64,000 bases of DNA from Lotus japonicus (GCF_012489685.1 NC_080046.1:2854501-2918500); one strand, 5' to 3'. Shown: positions 33,539 to 44,208, counted from the stretch's first letter. Notes: generated from the letters alone by a model not told the origin. Numbers and translations are program-made.

Positions 33539-33818
33539 TGGACTGGGCGAGCCCCTAGAGGGGCAACGCCCAGGGGACAACCCGCCTAAGGGCGGGCACT
33601 GGCCTTAAGTTGGGCCTCAACCGGGGAGGCCCAATTGGCCCAATATCAGCACCTTGGCTATAAATAGGAGGTAGTTACCAATTGTAAGAGACTTTTAGCT
33701 CATTTTGAGAAATTAATACATGAAATTCAGCATCTCTCTCTCTAACTCTCTCTCTCTCTAGCACAATTTCTCTACTCTCTTGGGGCTACCCCCTCTCTTG
33801 ATGTTCAATCCTAGAACA
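33539..33818 (+). repeat. 3' LTR of the Tat element
   Basis: 280 bp, TG...CA, TATA box at 33657-33667. A longer CT microsatellite than the 5' copy accounts for the length difference. CCAAC follows at 33819-33823. Confidence 0.92.
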
Positions 33819-33823
33819 CCAAC

Positions 33824-34860
33824 TTTTTTTTTATCTCCAGTCCTAAATTTAGAATTTCCTATTGAGTTTAATTTCTTTGCACTAACGGTGTGCAAATTTA
33901 GAAATTAATTATAGACTAACGGGAAATTCTTGATATATTTTAGAATTAATTAATTTATGTAAGAGACCACTTAATTAATTTCTAAATAAAATTATTTTTA
34001 GAAATTTAAATTCTCAATTTATTTTAGAATTAATTAACGGGTCTCTTAAGGTTATAGTTACTTAGTTAGAATTACATAATTAACATTAAGATCGGGTAAT
34101 TAATTTGAAAGAAAGATACGATAAATAAAAAAAGAAAAATATTAATCTTAAATTAAATTTTCATCCTAATTTGAAAGTAATGATGTTTATATTAGAAATA
34201 GAATTTAAATTAATTCTAATTTCAGAAGAATTAAAAAAACAATTAAATAATACTAACTAAAGAATATTTTTTTGGTTATTTGTGGAAATAAACTAACTAA
34301 AGAATCTAAAAGTCAATGGAAGAATGAATTTAAATTTTTATTGAATATTATTGTCAAATAAATATATAATATTTTAATTTTATGAAATCCCTTTTAAAAG
34401 ATTTTATATATCATAATTTCGAATTTTAAGTATTTTTAAAATTAGTTATTAATTACATTTGTTTTTTTAACTCAGTATTAATTAAAGTTGTTAATTTCAA
34501 TTACAATTACAGTAATGATGAGAGTCTCAAACAAAAAAATATTTTTTTGACTTGAAAATTTTAAAAAGAATCAAAATTGGAAAATAATGACCTTGAAAAT
34601 TGAAAAAAAAAATAATCTCTAATTGATTTTGAAATATTTATTTACTCATCATACCTATTTTATAACCAGTCAAAAATTAATGAGATATTGAAAAATTATT
34701 TTATTAAAAGAAATTAAAATTTTAAATATATATAAACTTATCTATTTACCCTGAATTTATTTTTTTAAATATATTGTTATTCCTGATTTCGTTTTTAAAT
34801 ATTATTTATATTCAACACCCTCACAACTTCTTCATTCTGCATACAGTTTGGGGCATTCGA
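33824..34860. other. AT-rich spacer with a MITE fragment
   Basis: Starts with a single end resembling the 4389-4570 MITE (GAGTTTAATTTCT..GCAC at about 33867). The rest is AT-rich with no supported frame. Confidence 0.45.
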
Positions 34861-34991
34861 TTCAACTTCATTTCCATCTTCAACCCATCGAAAGAAGTTG
34901 CAGTTAGATAAATGACCCTGTACAACAAAACCCATACAACCCAGAAATTATGAATTCATGCCAACATATGCAAAAATGGAGAACCCAGAAA

Positions 34992-35384
34992 TCATTTACT
35001 TGCCTTTGGTAGATAGCAACTATAGAAGGGTTTTCCTGGGTTGGCATCACTTCTGGAAACCCTAACCACTGCTTCTTCACCGCACTTGCAATGGGGCACT
35101 CCATCGTTCATCCCTGAGCTAGAACTTCCCATGGGTTTTTTCGATAGCCTCTGTGGAAGTCGTGACCTAGAACCACCACTCATCTCCCTTCTCCCTTTCA
35201 ATGGCAACGAAGATTGAAGGTTGGTGGAGGAAATTTCAGGATTCAATGGCAATGAAGATTGAAGGTTGGTGAAGCTTGACAGATTGAAGGTTGATGAATT
35301 TGGGATTTTCCCCCAAATGTTAGGGTTCATCTTCATATAGATAATTTCAGGGACTAATTTAAAGAGTTTAACATAAACCCCCAA
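34992..35384 (-). CDS. GRF zinc-finger gene fragment carried by a MULE-like sequence
   Basis: Read right to left. A Ser/Leu-rich N-terminus is followed by PHCKCGEEAVVRVSRSDANPGKPFYSC, the GRF-type zinc finger pattern (C-x-C then GRxFYxC-like). The third and fourth zinc ligands would lie beyond the exon end near 34992, where a splice donor candidate occurs. The downstream exon seen in the related gene at 41678-42164 (coiled coil and membrane segment) is not found. GRF fingers are nucleic-acid binding modules and are often carried by plant DNA transposons. ATG at residue 68 (MSGGSRS) is a likelier start than the first Met. Confidence 0.55.
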   Translation of the reverse strand: MGVYVKLFKLVPEIIYMKMNPNIWGKIPNSSTFNLSSFTNLQSSLPLNPEISSTNLQSSLPLKGRREMSGGSRSRLPQRLSKKPMGSSSSGMNDGVPHCKCGEEAVVRVSRSDANPGKPFYSCYLPKASK

Positions 35385-35447
35385 CGGCTATTTCCACGTA
35401 GGTATTGATTGTGGGAAAAAAAAAATTTCATGTCAGAAAATGGAAAA

Positions 35448-35574
35448 AAAAAATTCCATGTCAGGGACTATGACTATTTTTTGCCACTTTTTTGGACCGC
35501 TGGCCTAATTAAATTCATCCAGGGACGATTTTGAAGTCGGTGGGAACTTCCAGGGACCAATGTGACCATTTACC
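35448..35574 (-). repeat. Possible MULE terminal sequence next to the GRF gene
   Basis: On the minus strand this begins GGGTAAATGGTCACATTGGT and leads into the GRF gene, in the style of MULE ends (GGG start, repeated GGGAC phrases). No matching inverted end was found left of 34900, so the element is probably truncated. Confidence 0.35.
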
Positions 35575-35770
35575 CTTCATTTTATTGGACCTTCCGAATT
35601 CACCATTGTCAGGTATTCATTATTCACAATTTTCAATGTTTCTTTCTCCGTCCATTTCAAAAACCAATATCTTCTCACCTTCTCTCTCGTTCTCTCAGAT
35701 TCATCCGTTCCTCTAACCTTCGTTCTCTCATTCTCTCAAACAAAGATCCCATTTTCTGTCGCTCCTCCCA

Positions 35771-35883
35771 TGGAATCCGTTGGTTCTACCCGCTCTGTGC
35801 AAGGTCCGACGGCTGGTGTTGCTTCGATCACCATCTCTTCTCCGGCTTGCTCCGACGCCGCTTCGGTTGTCACCTCCGGTTAG
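35771..35883 (+). CDS. Putative first exon of an unrecognised gene
   Basis: ATG after a T/C-rich leader opens a Ser/Ala-rich 37-codon frame ending at a possible splice donor (CTCCG|GTTAG). About 1.1 kb downstream (36958-37068) a second open stretch begins after an AG and encodes a short heptad-rich segment (VVELEERISRLEKV). The two may be exons of one decayed gene. No family recognised. Confidence 0.25.
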
Positions 35884-37170
35884 ACCATTTGCTATCTCTT
35901 GTATAATTTTAACTGTTTCTTTTGCTTAGCTATAGACAGTTAGGGATAGTCGGTGAAAATCTTGAATTGTTTCGTTCTAATCCATACAATTAAAGAAAAT
36001 TGCATTTACTTTCAATTGAAATCTAAAAGTTGACTCCTGGTATCTCAAAATTTGGGGTTAATGTATCATTGCTCTGTGCTCCGTAACTAATCAATGAATC
36101 ATACATACATCTTTCTGTAGTGAGAGCATCAAGAATTCAAAATTGTTTTTTTTTTGTGTGAAAATTATCCCGTTTTGCATGAACATTAGAGAGCATGGAA
36201 ATTTCAAAACCAGGGCATGAATCGCATAATAGAGACTCTTATGAAATAGGTGTGTGAGACATAGACTGCGGAGAAATAGATGAGGTAGGTGGTGGTGGCC
36301 GCTTGGCCGGTTAGGTAGCTTACTGGCGGGCGGTGGCCGGTGCGTGAGTGAGTGTGTGCTTGGCGGCTTGACCTAGGTTGCTGCGAATAAAGAGGGTGAG
36401 GCTGTGTTTCTGTGTGTACGTGTGCGAGAGAGAAAGAGAGAGAAGAGTAAGTGGGGTTCAAGGTGCAAAATAAAAATCTCAGAAGGTTAAAAAAAAATAA
36501 CTATATACAAGGTAGTAAGTTGAAATTTTTATTTTTCCAGTCCGTTCTACAAAACCCCTTGACTATAATGTGGGCCCGCCCCTGGCTATAAACTAATCAA
36601 TCATATTATCAAATTGCTTTCCATGTTCACATTCAAAGTAAAAAGATATACACCAAATACGGTGCAATGTAAAAAATTTCCCATGTGCTGAAGTGCCATA
36701 AGCGTCTGATTACTTGGTTTATTTCATGCATGTTTATCTTTTTACAAAGTACTTGGAAAAAAAAAGATCTCCCAAAATATTTTATTGGTTTAGAAAGGAA
36801 AAAAATAATTTGTGCAACTCGCGTTTCATGTTCCTAAAATAAAGTTGGGGAGTTTGTCGTTTATGGCGAGTTCTTGTTTTTCATTGAACTTTCTTTGTAA
36901 TAATCTTCTTTTTGAGTTATGTAACATGTCACTAAAGATTTAACTGAACTATCATTAGGGAGTTTGAAGAAAGGTGAAAGATATTGCTCTGCAAATGTTG
37001 TGGAACTTGAAGAGAGAATTAGCAGACTTGAGAAAGTGACACAAAGGTTGAAGAGAGAAAAATTTGGTAACTGAGAAACCGGATGCAGAGGTCGGCCAAT
37101 GGGTTGCAAGGCGGCTTATTGTATTGTCATATTTTTTATATACTTAATCGTAAGCTCAACTTAATTATTA
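35884..37170. other. No firm gene
   Basis: Apart from the heptad-rich block at 36958-37068 I see no supported coding sequence. The minus-strand frame at 36204-36461 has no family signature. Confidence 0.35.
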
Positions 37171-37345
37171 TTGGTCGCCTTATTATTTAAAGTAATTGCC
37201 TACAATAATCTTTTGCTTTCACAACACAATCTTTTACCATTTCGTGCTGACCTATAATATACTTTGGTCGCCATATTATTGAAATTAACTTTTGCTTACA
37301 ATAATCTTTTGCTTTCACAACACAATATTTTGCTATTGCATGGTG
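37171..37345. repeat. Two tandem ~93-bp repeats
   Basis: Both units start TTGGTCGCC(T/A)TATTATT (37171 and 37264) and share ACAATAATCTTTTGCTTTCA followed by CAACACAAT. They have diverged by several substitutions. Confidence 0.75.
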
Positions 37346-37803
37346 CAAGACCTAGACCTAGTGGCAACCGTATTTAATTCCAGATATGAAATAAACATAT
37401 AGAAGCAAAAATTAAGTTTCAATAACCCAGTGAGAAACCCGGAAACAAAGATGGTAAAAGAGAGAGCGCGCCAAGAGTCAAATAAAACAGTCTAAATGAC
37501 TAAATGCATAGATGATCTAATCCAAATCGAATTAATAAAACCTCTAAGTTGTGTGCAAATCCTTAACTTTCTCCGCTCGAGAATCCAGTGCGGAGTAACC
37601 ATGGCTAAATATTCGTTCAAACCCTTTTAATCACGCAACACAATCTGTGATCCAAGGCGGCAATAGATCTTCCATTTGGTAAAATTTTCAATCCTTCTCA
37701 TTCTACCTCTTATTCAACGATTGCTAAGTTTTTCTACATCCATGAACTTTTCCAATAATTAAACGATGGAAAGGTGGAAAGGTTTTCTGGTAAAGCAAGA
37801 CCA
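37346..37803. other. No gene seen
   Basis: Ordinary AT-rich spacer without supported frames. Confidence 0.5.
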
Positions 37804-37818
37804 CTGAACAATTTAACT

Positions 37819-38025
37819 TTTTTTTTTGGTAATCAAAATTGAATTAGAGAGATACTAGGTGTACCTCAAACCATGGTATGTACAAGGGAAAAAGAAAAAC
37901 AGAGAGCAATGGTGACTTTGACACAATGCTTGTAAAAGCACCATAGGAACCGACCAAAATCAAATTAATACACTAACTCCCCCAACAAATGCACCTTCAT
38001 CAAAATGGCGTCTTCATAATGAATG
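37819..38025 (-). mobile_element. 5'-truncated LINE with 15-bp target duplication
   Basis: A T-run at the left end (poly-A on the minus strand) follows the direct repeat CTGAACAATTTAACT (37804-37818), repeated exactly at 38026-38040. The minus strand ends GATTACC then A-run, like plant L1 tails. At 207 bp with no pol III A/B boxes visible, it is better explained as a truncated LINE tail than a SINE. Confidence 0.82.
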
Positions 38026-38172
38026 CTGAACAATTTAACTGGCTTAAAAATATATTGTAAAGTATAATGAGACATTTTCTGCGCAGAACATGTGTCTCTA
38101 ACTTTGGATAATTGTACCCTTCATAAATGACGCCTTCATAAATTAATTGTAGTCTCTCTATGTTAATTACTA

Positions 38173-38484
38173 CTCCCTCCGTTCCAAAATGTAAGTTGTT
38201 TTAGAATTTGTACTATATTCCAAAATATAAGTTGTTTTACAAAACCAATGCATTTTTCTCTCTTTCTTCTGTATATACCCTCATTTAATATTATATCTCT
38301 TAAATACCACCTTCAATTTTCACCTATCACAACTCTTACTATCTACTTAACCAATAATAACATTTCTCTGTCCTTAATATAAATAACTTTAAATAGGGGT
38401 ATTTCAATCAAAATATTTATCAATTAATGAACTCTTAAACAATGTGTACAACCTAAAACAACCTATATTTTGGAACGGAGGGAG
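38173..38484. mobile_element. Stowaway-like MITE (CTCCCTCCGT family)
   Basis: Inverted ends CTCCCTCCGTTCCAAAAT and its complement bound 312 bp, with TA on both sides (38171-38172, 38485-38486). The TA duplication and ends fit Tc1/mariner-type MITEs. Confidence 0.85.
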
Positions 38485-38780
38485 TAATTAGTAAGTATAG
38501 GAACCTTTAAACATCAAATCTGGCAGTGTTTGGTTTTATGTCATTTGTATGCTTAAGAATTAACTTACAACAATTTAGTTCTACATCAGCGCTGTACTCG
38601 AAACTTTAGTTCTACATCAAGGATTTGAAATAGTAGACAATTTATAAGGGAGGAACTTTATAGCTATGGAACGGAATTACTCAGATTGAAATATTGCAGT
38701 GTGCACAACTTAAAATAAAGGGACTGGAAAAGAACTTGCGCATCAAACGGAAATTAACAAGCATTAAGCAAACCGTTACA

Positions 38781-39101
38781 TTATTCCTTGTAAACATAAG
38801 TCAACAAGGCTCTCATGTCTGCGACGTCAGAACTTATCTGTCGTTGCGAGACATTGAAATAAGTCATAAATGACGATAATTGCGCTTCGGTTTCGTTGAT
38901 TCTTGCTATCATGGCATTGTGTTGCACAACTTGCTCTTTCCTCACGGAGATCAAATTATCTTCAATGCGCGAAAATAGGCTGTTTGAGTACGCAGCACAA
39001 TCATTCGGAGTGGTAGTGGAAGACATTTCTCCCACTACGCATTGTTTGTACGCAATTATTTCGTGTGGCATATGCACACGGAATTTGCTGGGACTAGTCA
39101 T
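38781..39101 (-). pseudogene. C-terminal fragment related to the 43084-44208 transposon protein
   Basis: A 106-aa minus-strand frame whose second half (EQVVQHNAMIARINETE...SSFMTYFNVSQ..I..DVADMRALL) parallels the C-terminus of the 374-aa protein (SQVVHHNTLVVKYNHME...LKVLMSKLTMAQDEI..DLIDIKETL). The shared part is a predicted coiled coil. The conserved domain is absent here. Confidence 0.5.
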
Positions 39102-39121
39102 TCTAGTTTTTCAAGTATGAA

Positions 39122-40188
39122 TAATCGAAACACTACAGAGGATATGGATTACAACCAATCTATTTATTTATAGGAGGCCTAGCAGATCGTATATCTAGGT
39201 AAATAAGTAAAGTTCTATATTCTCACTACCGATTTAGGGTATACCCAGATGAAGTGATAAGCAGTGATGGTATTATCCTGTCATGTCCGCTTATAAATAC
39301 TGTGAGGCCCCTGCGTGGCCCATGTGGTGTGTGAAGCACTCCTATTGTCATGAGTCGCGTGATACATTACCCACTCAAATCACATGACGTGACAACACAG
39401 TAGCTAAGCCGTCACTGACAAACAGTATCGTTGCATGTGCCTTAACGTTTCCAACACGCTTACAAGGCCTTCGGACGCAATAAGTGACAATTGATTTGAT
39501 ACGAAATTGCTCTTTGCTCTTTGCATGTAACGTGATACGACAAGTGATAAGCCGATAAGTGTGAATGATTTGATTTGTCAATTCGTTTTGTAGTAATTAC
39601 CCATGCTTTGTTTCAGTTGATGGGACTTCCGTAAGTGTTTGAATGGCTAAATAGCAAAGACCCATAATCAACGCCTTTCAAAGAATGCATGTTAACGGAT
39701 TAGGAAGCAGTTTTCATTGCGTATAAAACTAAGCGGGGACAAGGCCTTCGATAAACCTCAATAAAAGCACCAACACATCGTTCGAAAGGGTCTCATTCCA
39801 CGAAATATAATGGTTTTAAACCTTCAACCAACACTTTTTTTCTTTCCAAAGCTCTACACTACTCCCTCCGTTCTAATTATAAGACCTAGTTTAAAAAAAT
39901 TTCATGTTCCTAAATATAATATCTGTTACAATAATCTAGCAAAAAATATTGTACTCTTCCATATATACCCCTTGCATTAATTGGGTGTTTTCAATTCGAA
40001 AGTTTTATTTAGCACCTACCATTAATGCATTGATTACTAGTAAGAGAAAATGGCCAAGTGTAACTATAGAAGAATGTATGCATTTATTTAAAACCAATAC
40101 ACTAATTAGACACATTTAATACTTCCTTAATAAGCGTGTTTTTTAAGTTGGTTATTGAGACCGCGTTCAAGTTGGTTCATCTTAATAC
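39122..40188. other. Spacer with a one-ended MITE
   Basis: A CTCCCTCCGTTCTAATTATAAG end starts at about 39862, but no matching right end was found before 40190. No supported gene. Confidence 0.45.
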
Positions 40189-40190
40189 TA

Positions 40191-40472
40191 CTCCCTCCCT
40201 CCGTTCCTGATCTTTGGTTGTTATAACTTTTGGTCTAAATTCCAAAACTTTTGATGTTTTACAAACCCAATGCATTTTTTATTAAGTTTTTTCCATGACT
40301 ACCCTCATTTAATATTATATCTCTCACATACCATCTCTTATTTTCACCAATCAAAATCATAATAAATTTCTTAACCAATAACTATTATTCTCTCTCTTCA
40401 CTCTAACTCAACATTAAATCAACAAATTTATAAATTATTGCATAAACAACAAAAGATTAGGAACGGAGGGAG
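40191..40472. mobile_element. Second Stowaway-like MITE
   Basis: Ends CTCCCTCC(CTCC)GTTCCT and AGGAACGGAGGGAG face each other over 282 bp, with TA outside both. The interior resembles 38173-38484. Confidence 0.75.
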
Positions 40473-41320
40473 TATATACTTAATCTGTTATTATCATCCC
40501 ATTTACAAATTCCAACTTCCTCCACCGCTGATGTCTTGGAGAGTACAAAATACAAGTCCGATTCTGATTGTTGGCTCGTTCTCAACTCAAACATGCGAGA
40601 AATGTGCTGGGAATTATTGAGAATGACACTATGATTTTTGTAGCGGGGATAATTATAAATAGGTAAATTATGTGGTACCCTTAATTTTTTATGGGTATGG
40701 TACCCCATTAAGTAATTCTGTAGATTGTTATATTGTTATTCAAGGTAAATACTGCATTTTTAGATTTTACTTTACTTATCCATTAACTTTATTTCATGAA
40801 ATTCATTTTTTGATGAAAAATGTACGAGTAGTGGAAACGAATGATGGTGATAGAGATGCACGTAAAATAACCATGGTTGATGGATGCACAAAGCTCAGAA
40901 AACACAACTTTCAAATCTCATGTCCCTATGAATTGAACGTTGCATTACTAAGATAGAACACAATCAAAATTTTAACCGATACATGAGTCTTTATCATTGA
41001 ACCGACTTATTTTGGTTACCACACCTTAGTCTGGCTTAAGTTACCACAGAAAGCACCTTATAAATATGGTGATAATATAATGTTTTGGCTAAGTCCTTAT
41101 TTAAGTGAATACTTATCCTGGTGATAATGATCTAAAGTGATAGACCTCTCATTGGTGGATGTCGAGAATCCTTTCATAGGATAGAGTGTATGATATATCT
41201 AGGGGCCCTATATCTAGGTTGGAAAGCGGTTAGAGCGGAAACGAAACTCTTGGCGTACTGAGATATGTGCATCATATGCTTTGTATAGAAATATGTAAGA
41301 AATAGAGTAGATTTTGAATA
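40473..41320. other. No supported gene
   Basis: The 94-codon frame at 40672-40956 has no recognisable features. Confidence 0.45.
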
Positions 41321-42575
41321 GTCTTAATTGCACTTTTGATCCTACACGAATTGAAAATGTATATTTTTTGTCCTAAACGAATGAAAATAGCAGAAAGAGT
41401 CCCAAATGTTTATCTCCCTTAGCAATATTGATCACTCCGTTAAAATCCTGCTTGACACTTTGGCAGATCATGTGAGTGGCACGTGAATTTTTTTTTATTT
41501 TGCGGTATTAATAATTCCCAAAATAAATAAACCTAAAACAATAAATCCCTAACCCCAATTCCTAAAATCAGAATCCAACGGTGATTACCCAATTCCCAAA
41601 TTGAAAGCTTCGAACCCTAGATATGGGGGTAGGGGGCAGACGCCCTCATGATGGCCACGATGAAGAGATGAATTCACATGGAAAGAAGTGATGAGAGGCG
41701 TCGAAGAAGGCAAGTTGCTGATTATGGTACCGAGATTTCTTCTGCTTCTACTGGTAATGGAAGGTGGAGAACAAGGTTGAAATTATGTGACTGTGGTGTT
41801 GAAACTCATCTCACTACATCAAAAACTGGAATTAACCTAGGAAGGAGGTTCTATGGCTGTGGTTTATTTGCGGAATGCATATTGTAACTAGCTTTTTAAA
41901 TTTTTGGCTTCCATTTTTTTTTGCTATCATAACTGTGTTCTATGGAAAAACCAGAAGCATGGAAGGAAAGTATGTGACTTCTTTGAATTGTATGATGAGA
42001 TTGGTAGTGAAAGCCAAAAACTACTGATTGCTGCGCTGAGAAGGAACATTGAAGCTATGAAAAAGAAAATTCAGATCCTAGCTTGTTGTTTGGTCATTGC
42101 CATGATGCTGATTATGGTGTTGATAGTGGTTTTTGTAGCCAACCGTCACGTTTGCACTGTCTAACCACCTTCATGGTCGCTCCGTCGCACCGTTCGCACA
42201 CACCACAGTCGCGTTCAATGTCAAGCCTGCGAAGATAGTTCGCCGTGGCTTTCAATCATAATGTTTGGGAATAGGTTTTCAAAGTGTGCAAAATAATCCT
42301 CAACCTTTGTTATCTCCGTCAGATTTTAGGGATTTATTGTGTTATTTGGGATTTCTCATTGTTTGGGAATATTGTTTTAATTGGGAATTACTGAGTCAGC
42401 ATAAAGAATCACGTGACACTCACCTGATCTGCCAAGTAGGATTAAAACATTTGGATTTTATCGGAGGGATCAATATTTTGCTAACAGAGATAAACGTTTG
42501 AGACTGCTATTTTCATTCGTTTACGACCCAAAATGCACATTTTTAATTCTTGTAGTGCCAAAAGTGCAATTAAGC
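41321..42575 (+). mobile_element. Non-autonomous MULE carrying a GRF gene
   Basis: Long inverted ends of about 200 bp: the left end (GTCTTAATTGCACTTTTG inward) and the right end (GGCTTAATTGCACTTTTG inward) share matching blocks including CGTTTATCTC and GGCAGATCA(T/G)GTGAGTG. No transposase lies between them, only the GRF gene. A 9-bp target duplication is not clear at these boundaries. Confidence 0.72.
41678..42164 (+). CDS. GRF zinc-finger / coiled-coil / membrane-segment protein
   Basis: Two exons. The first, from ATG 41678, holds a basic N-terminus and the GRF-type finger (LKLCDCGVETHLTTS..INLGRRFYGC) and stops at about 41872. A T-rich intron-like stretch follows (about 41885-41945). The second open stretch (about 41947-42164) reads GRKVCDFFELYDEIG, then a heptad-rich segment (LRRNIEAMKKKI), then about 22 hydrophobic residues (ILACCLVIAMMLIMVLIVVFVA), a single membrane anchor. 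This order is familiar from plant GRF-finger proteins on DNA transposons. Splice ends are not certain. It may be a tail-anchored nucleic-acid binding protein; the role is unknown. Confidence 0.6.
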
Positions 42576-43083
42576 CAATATAATAACACCATCACCGGCA
42601 CTTTCTTCGCAAAAGGAACAGGGGAAAAAAATGGTAGGCCCCACATTCATTCTTTTCGGCTCTTTATCCTTCCATATTCGTTTCCCAGGTGATTTACCTT
42701 GATCTTTTATGGCCTCTGGGGCTCTTCATTATTATTTAATTTTTTTTTTTGGTCGATTGTATTATTATTTCCTTAACCGTTATCAAATTGTTCTCAACTT
42801 ATCACGAGACCGGCCATAATATGCCGAGGCATTGAAGTTTGTTAACATGCGAGACCCAAACACATTATAGCACGATTAACACATTGTACACTATTACCAT
42901 GAACACATTAAACACACTGGAGTGAATTCTGTCCTAAATACGTAAATGAAAAGGGATGAACAAGAAATTACATTCCACTAAACACGTTTAACATAGACAG
43001 AACCCAGTGAACTTGTGAAGCTGCATTGCACTGAACATGCGATTCTGTTATAAACATAAACGCGCTTGCACCTAAGAAAAGCT
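42576..43083. other. No gene seen
   Basis: Spacer; a T-run followed by GGTCGATTG near 42740 may be another truncated LINE tail in antisense. Confidence 0.4.
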
Positions 43084-44208
43084 TTATTTTCGGCCAATTC
43101 GTCGGAGAGTTTCCTTGATGTCAATTAAATCAGTACATATTTCATCCTGTGCCATCGTTAACTTTGACATAAGTACCTTGAGGTGAGATTCCATGTGATT
43201 GTATTTTACAACCAAGGTATTATGGTGGACAACTTGGCTGCGCCTCAAAGACTCTACTTCTGCTTGCAAACGATAAAGGGCGGCATGGGAGATCTCACCA
43301 TCAACTTGCAAACGATGAACGGCGGCAAAAGAGGTTTCACCATTAGCTTTCACCCTACGGTTTACCTTGGTTTGAATCGTGCGATCTGAAACTTTAGGAA
43401 CCCATTTTTTGGTTGTTTTCAGTTTTAAAGCTTGAAGAGTTGATAGTGTGATCAACCTGTGATCATAGTCCCAAGTAACTTTTGAATAATCAATTTCTTC
43501 CAAGTATTTGCACATTTCAGTTATCATGTAACCATAGGGCAGTAACCCTTTTTTGCCGCTCTTTAAATACTTTTCAAACTCAGTGTAGATAAGGTGTGGA
43601 AGATTGATTGGGGTATGGGACAACAGGTGATATAGGAGGAAGATATCTTGGTCATTCAGAACATGCAGGTTATTGGTTCTCGGCGTAACAATGTTGGTAA
43701 GAAGGTAGAATAGGAATCGGCCCTCGGGAACAAGGTTCGACGCCAGAGGTGCATCAACCACTGGAGCTCTCTTGCCGAAGAGGACACGAAAAATATCTTC
43801 AGTAGCATAGCTATATGCCCATTGGGGATGGTAGACAACACCCTCCTCCAAACACTTGGTGGAGGCAGAAATGGTGAAAGGAGTGACAAATAAACGCTTC
43901 CCTTGGACAAGACCAATAATACGACCGTCCTCCATTTGGGCGGTTGACCAAAACTCGCTGATGAAATCTATGGCAATCCTTTTATTGTCTTTGTATGGAA
44001 TGTCAAAGAAATCCATCCACCCGACACAATACATCATCGATACAACATCTATTCCGAATTGTTGCATATACCTTAGACTCACCACAGTGTTTGGAAAGAC
44101 AACTACATCCAAAGTAGTGTTTGACATAATAATGACCTCCGAGGCACAAGTTTGGCTACTCATTTGTTTGTTTGGCCGGAATTGGGAAATACGATGAACA
44201 CATGACAT
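43084..44208 (-). CDS. Plant transposon protein, Transposase_32 type
   Basis: An intact 374-aa minus-strand frame. The region of residues 45-240 follows the pattern of the 'putative plant transposon protein' domain: GRIIGLVQGKRLFVTP, PQWAYSYATEDIF, PEGRFLFYLLTNIVTPRTNN, DIFLLYHLLSHTPINLPHLI, LPYGYMITEMCKYLE. The C-terminal 90 residues contain an imperfect repeat (VHRLQVDGEIS/LYRLQAEVESL) and a coiled coil. Met28 (MSNTTLDVVVF) is an alternative start. No intron, LTR or TIR was found around it, so its parent element is unclear. No catalytic residues are established for this family. Confidence 0.65.
   Translation of the reverse strand: MSCVHRISQFRPNKQMSSQTCASEVIIMSNTTLDVVVFPNTVVSLRYMQQFGIDVVSMMYCVGWMDFFDIPYKDNKRIAIDFISEFWSTAQMEDGRIIGLVQGKRLFVTPFTISASTKCLEEGVVYHPQWAYSYATEDIFRVLFGKRAPVVDAPLASNLVPEGRFLFYLLTNIVTPRTNNLHVLNDQDIFLLYHLLSHTPINLPHLIYTEFEKYLKSGKKGLLPYGYMITEMCKYLEEIDYSKVTWDYDHRLITLSTLQALKLKTTKKWVPKVSDRTIQTKVNRRVKANGETSFAAVHRLQVDGEISHAALYRLQAEVESLRRSQVVHHNTLVVKYNHMESHLKVLMSKLTMAQDEICTDLIDIKETLRRIGRK

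Larger units (their letters stand above)
18158..33818 (+). mobile_element. Tat-clade Ty3/gypsy retrotransposon with antisense gene
   Basis: Short LTRs (18158-18424 and 33539-33818) start TGGACTGGGC and end CTAGAACA, flanked by CCAAC. The internal region encodes gag, protease, RT, RNase H, a second RNase H and integrase in gypsy order, followed by a long antisense gene. Dual RNase H plus an extra antisense ORF is known for the plant Tat lineage (Tat/Retand/Grande). Removing the nested copia (27513-32313 and one TSD copy) leaves about 10.9 kb. Coding regions carry several frameshifts and stops, so it is no longer autonomous. The LTRs differ by about ten substitutions plus a CT-microsatellite length change. 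Confidence 0.92.

Noticed and set aside
18158..33818. Ogre or Athila-type element
   Set aside because: The LTRs are far too short for Ogre, the primer site is tRNA-Asp-like, and the antisense Transposase_28 gene fits the Tat/Retand group better.
37819..38025. SINE
   Set aside because: Size and target duplication fit, but no pol III A and B boxes were visible on the minus strand, and the tail looks like a LINE end.
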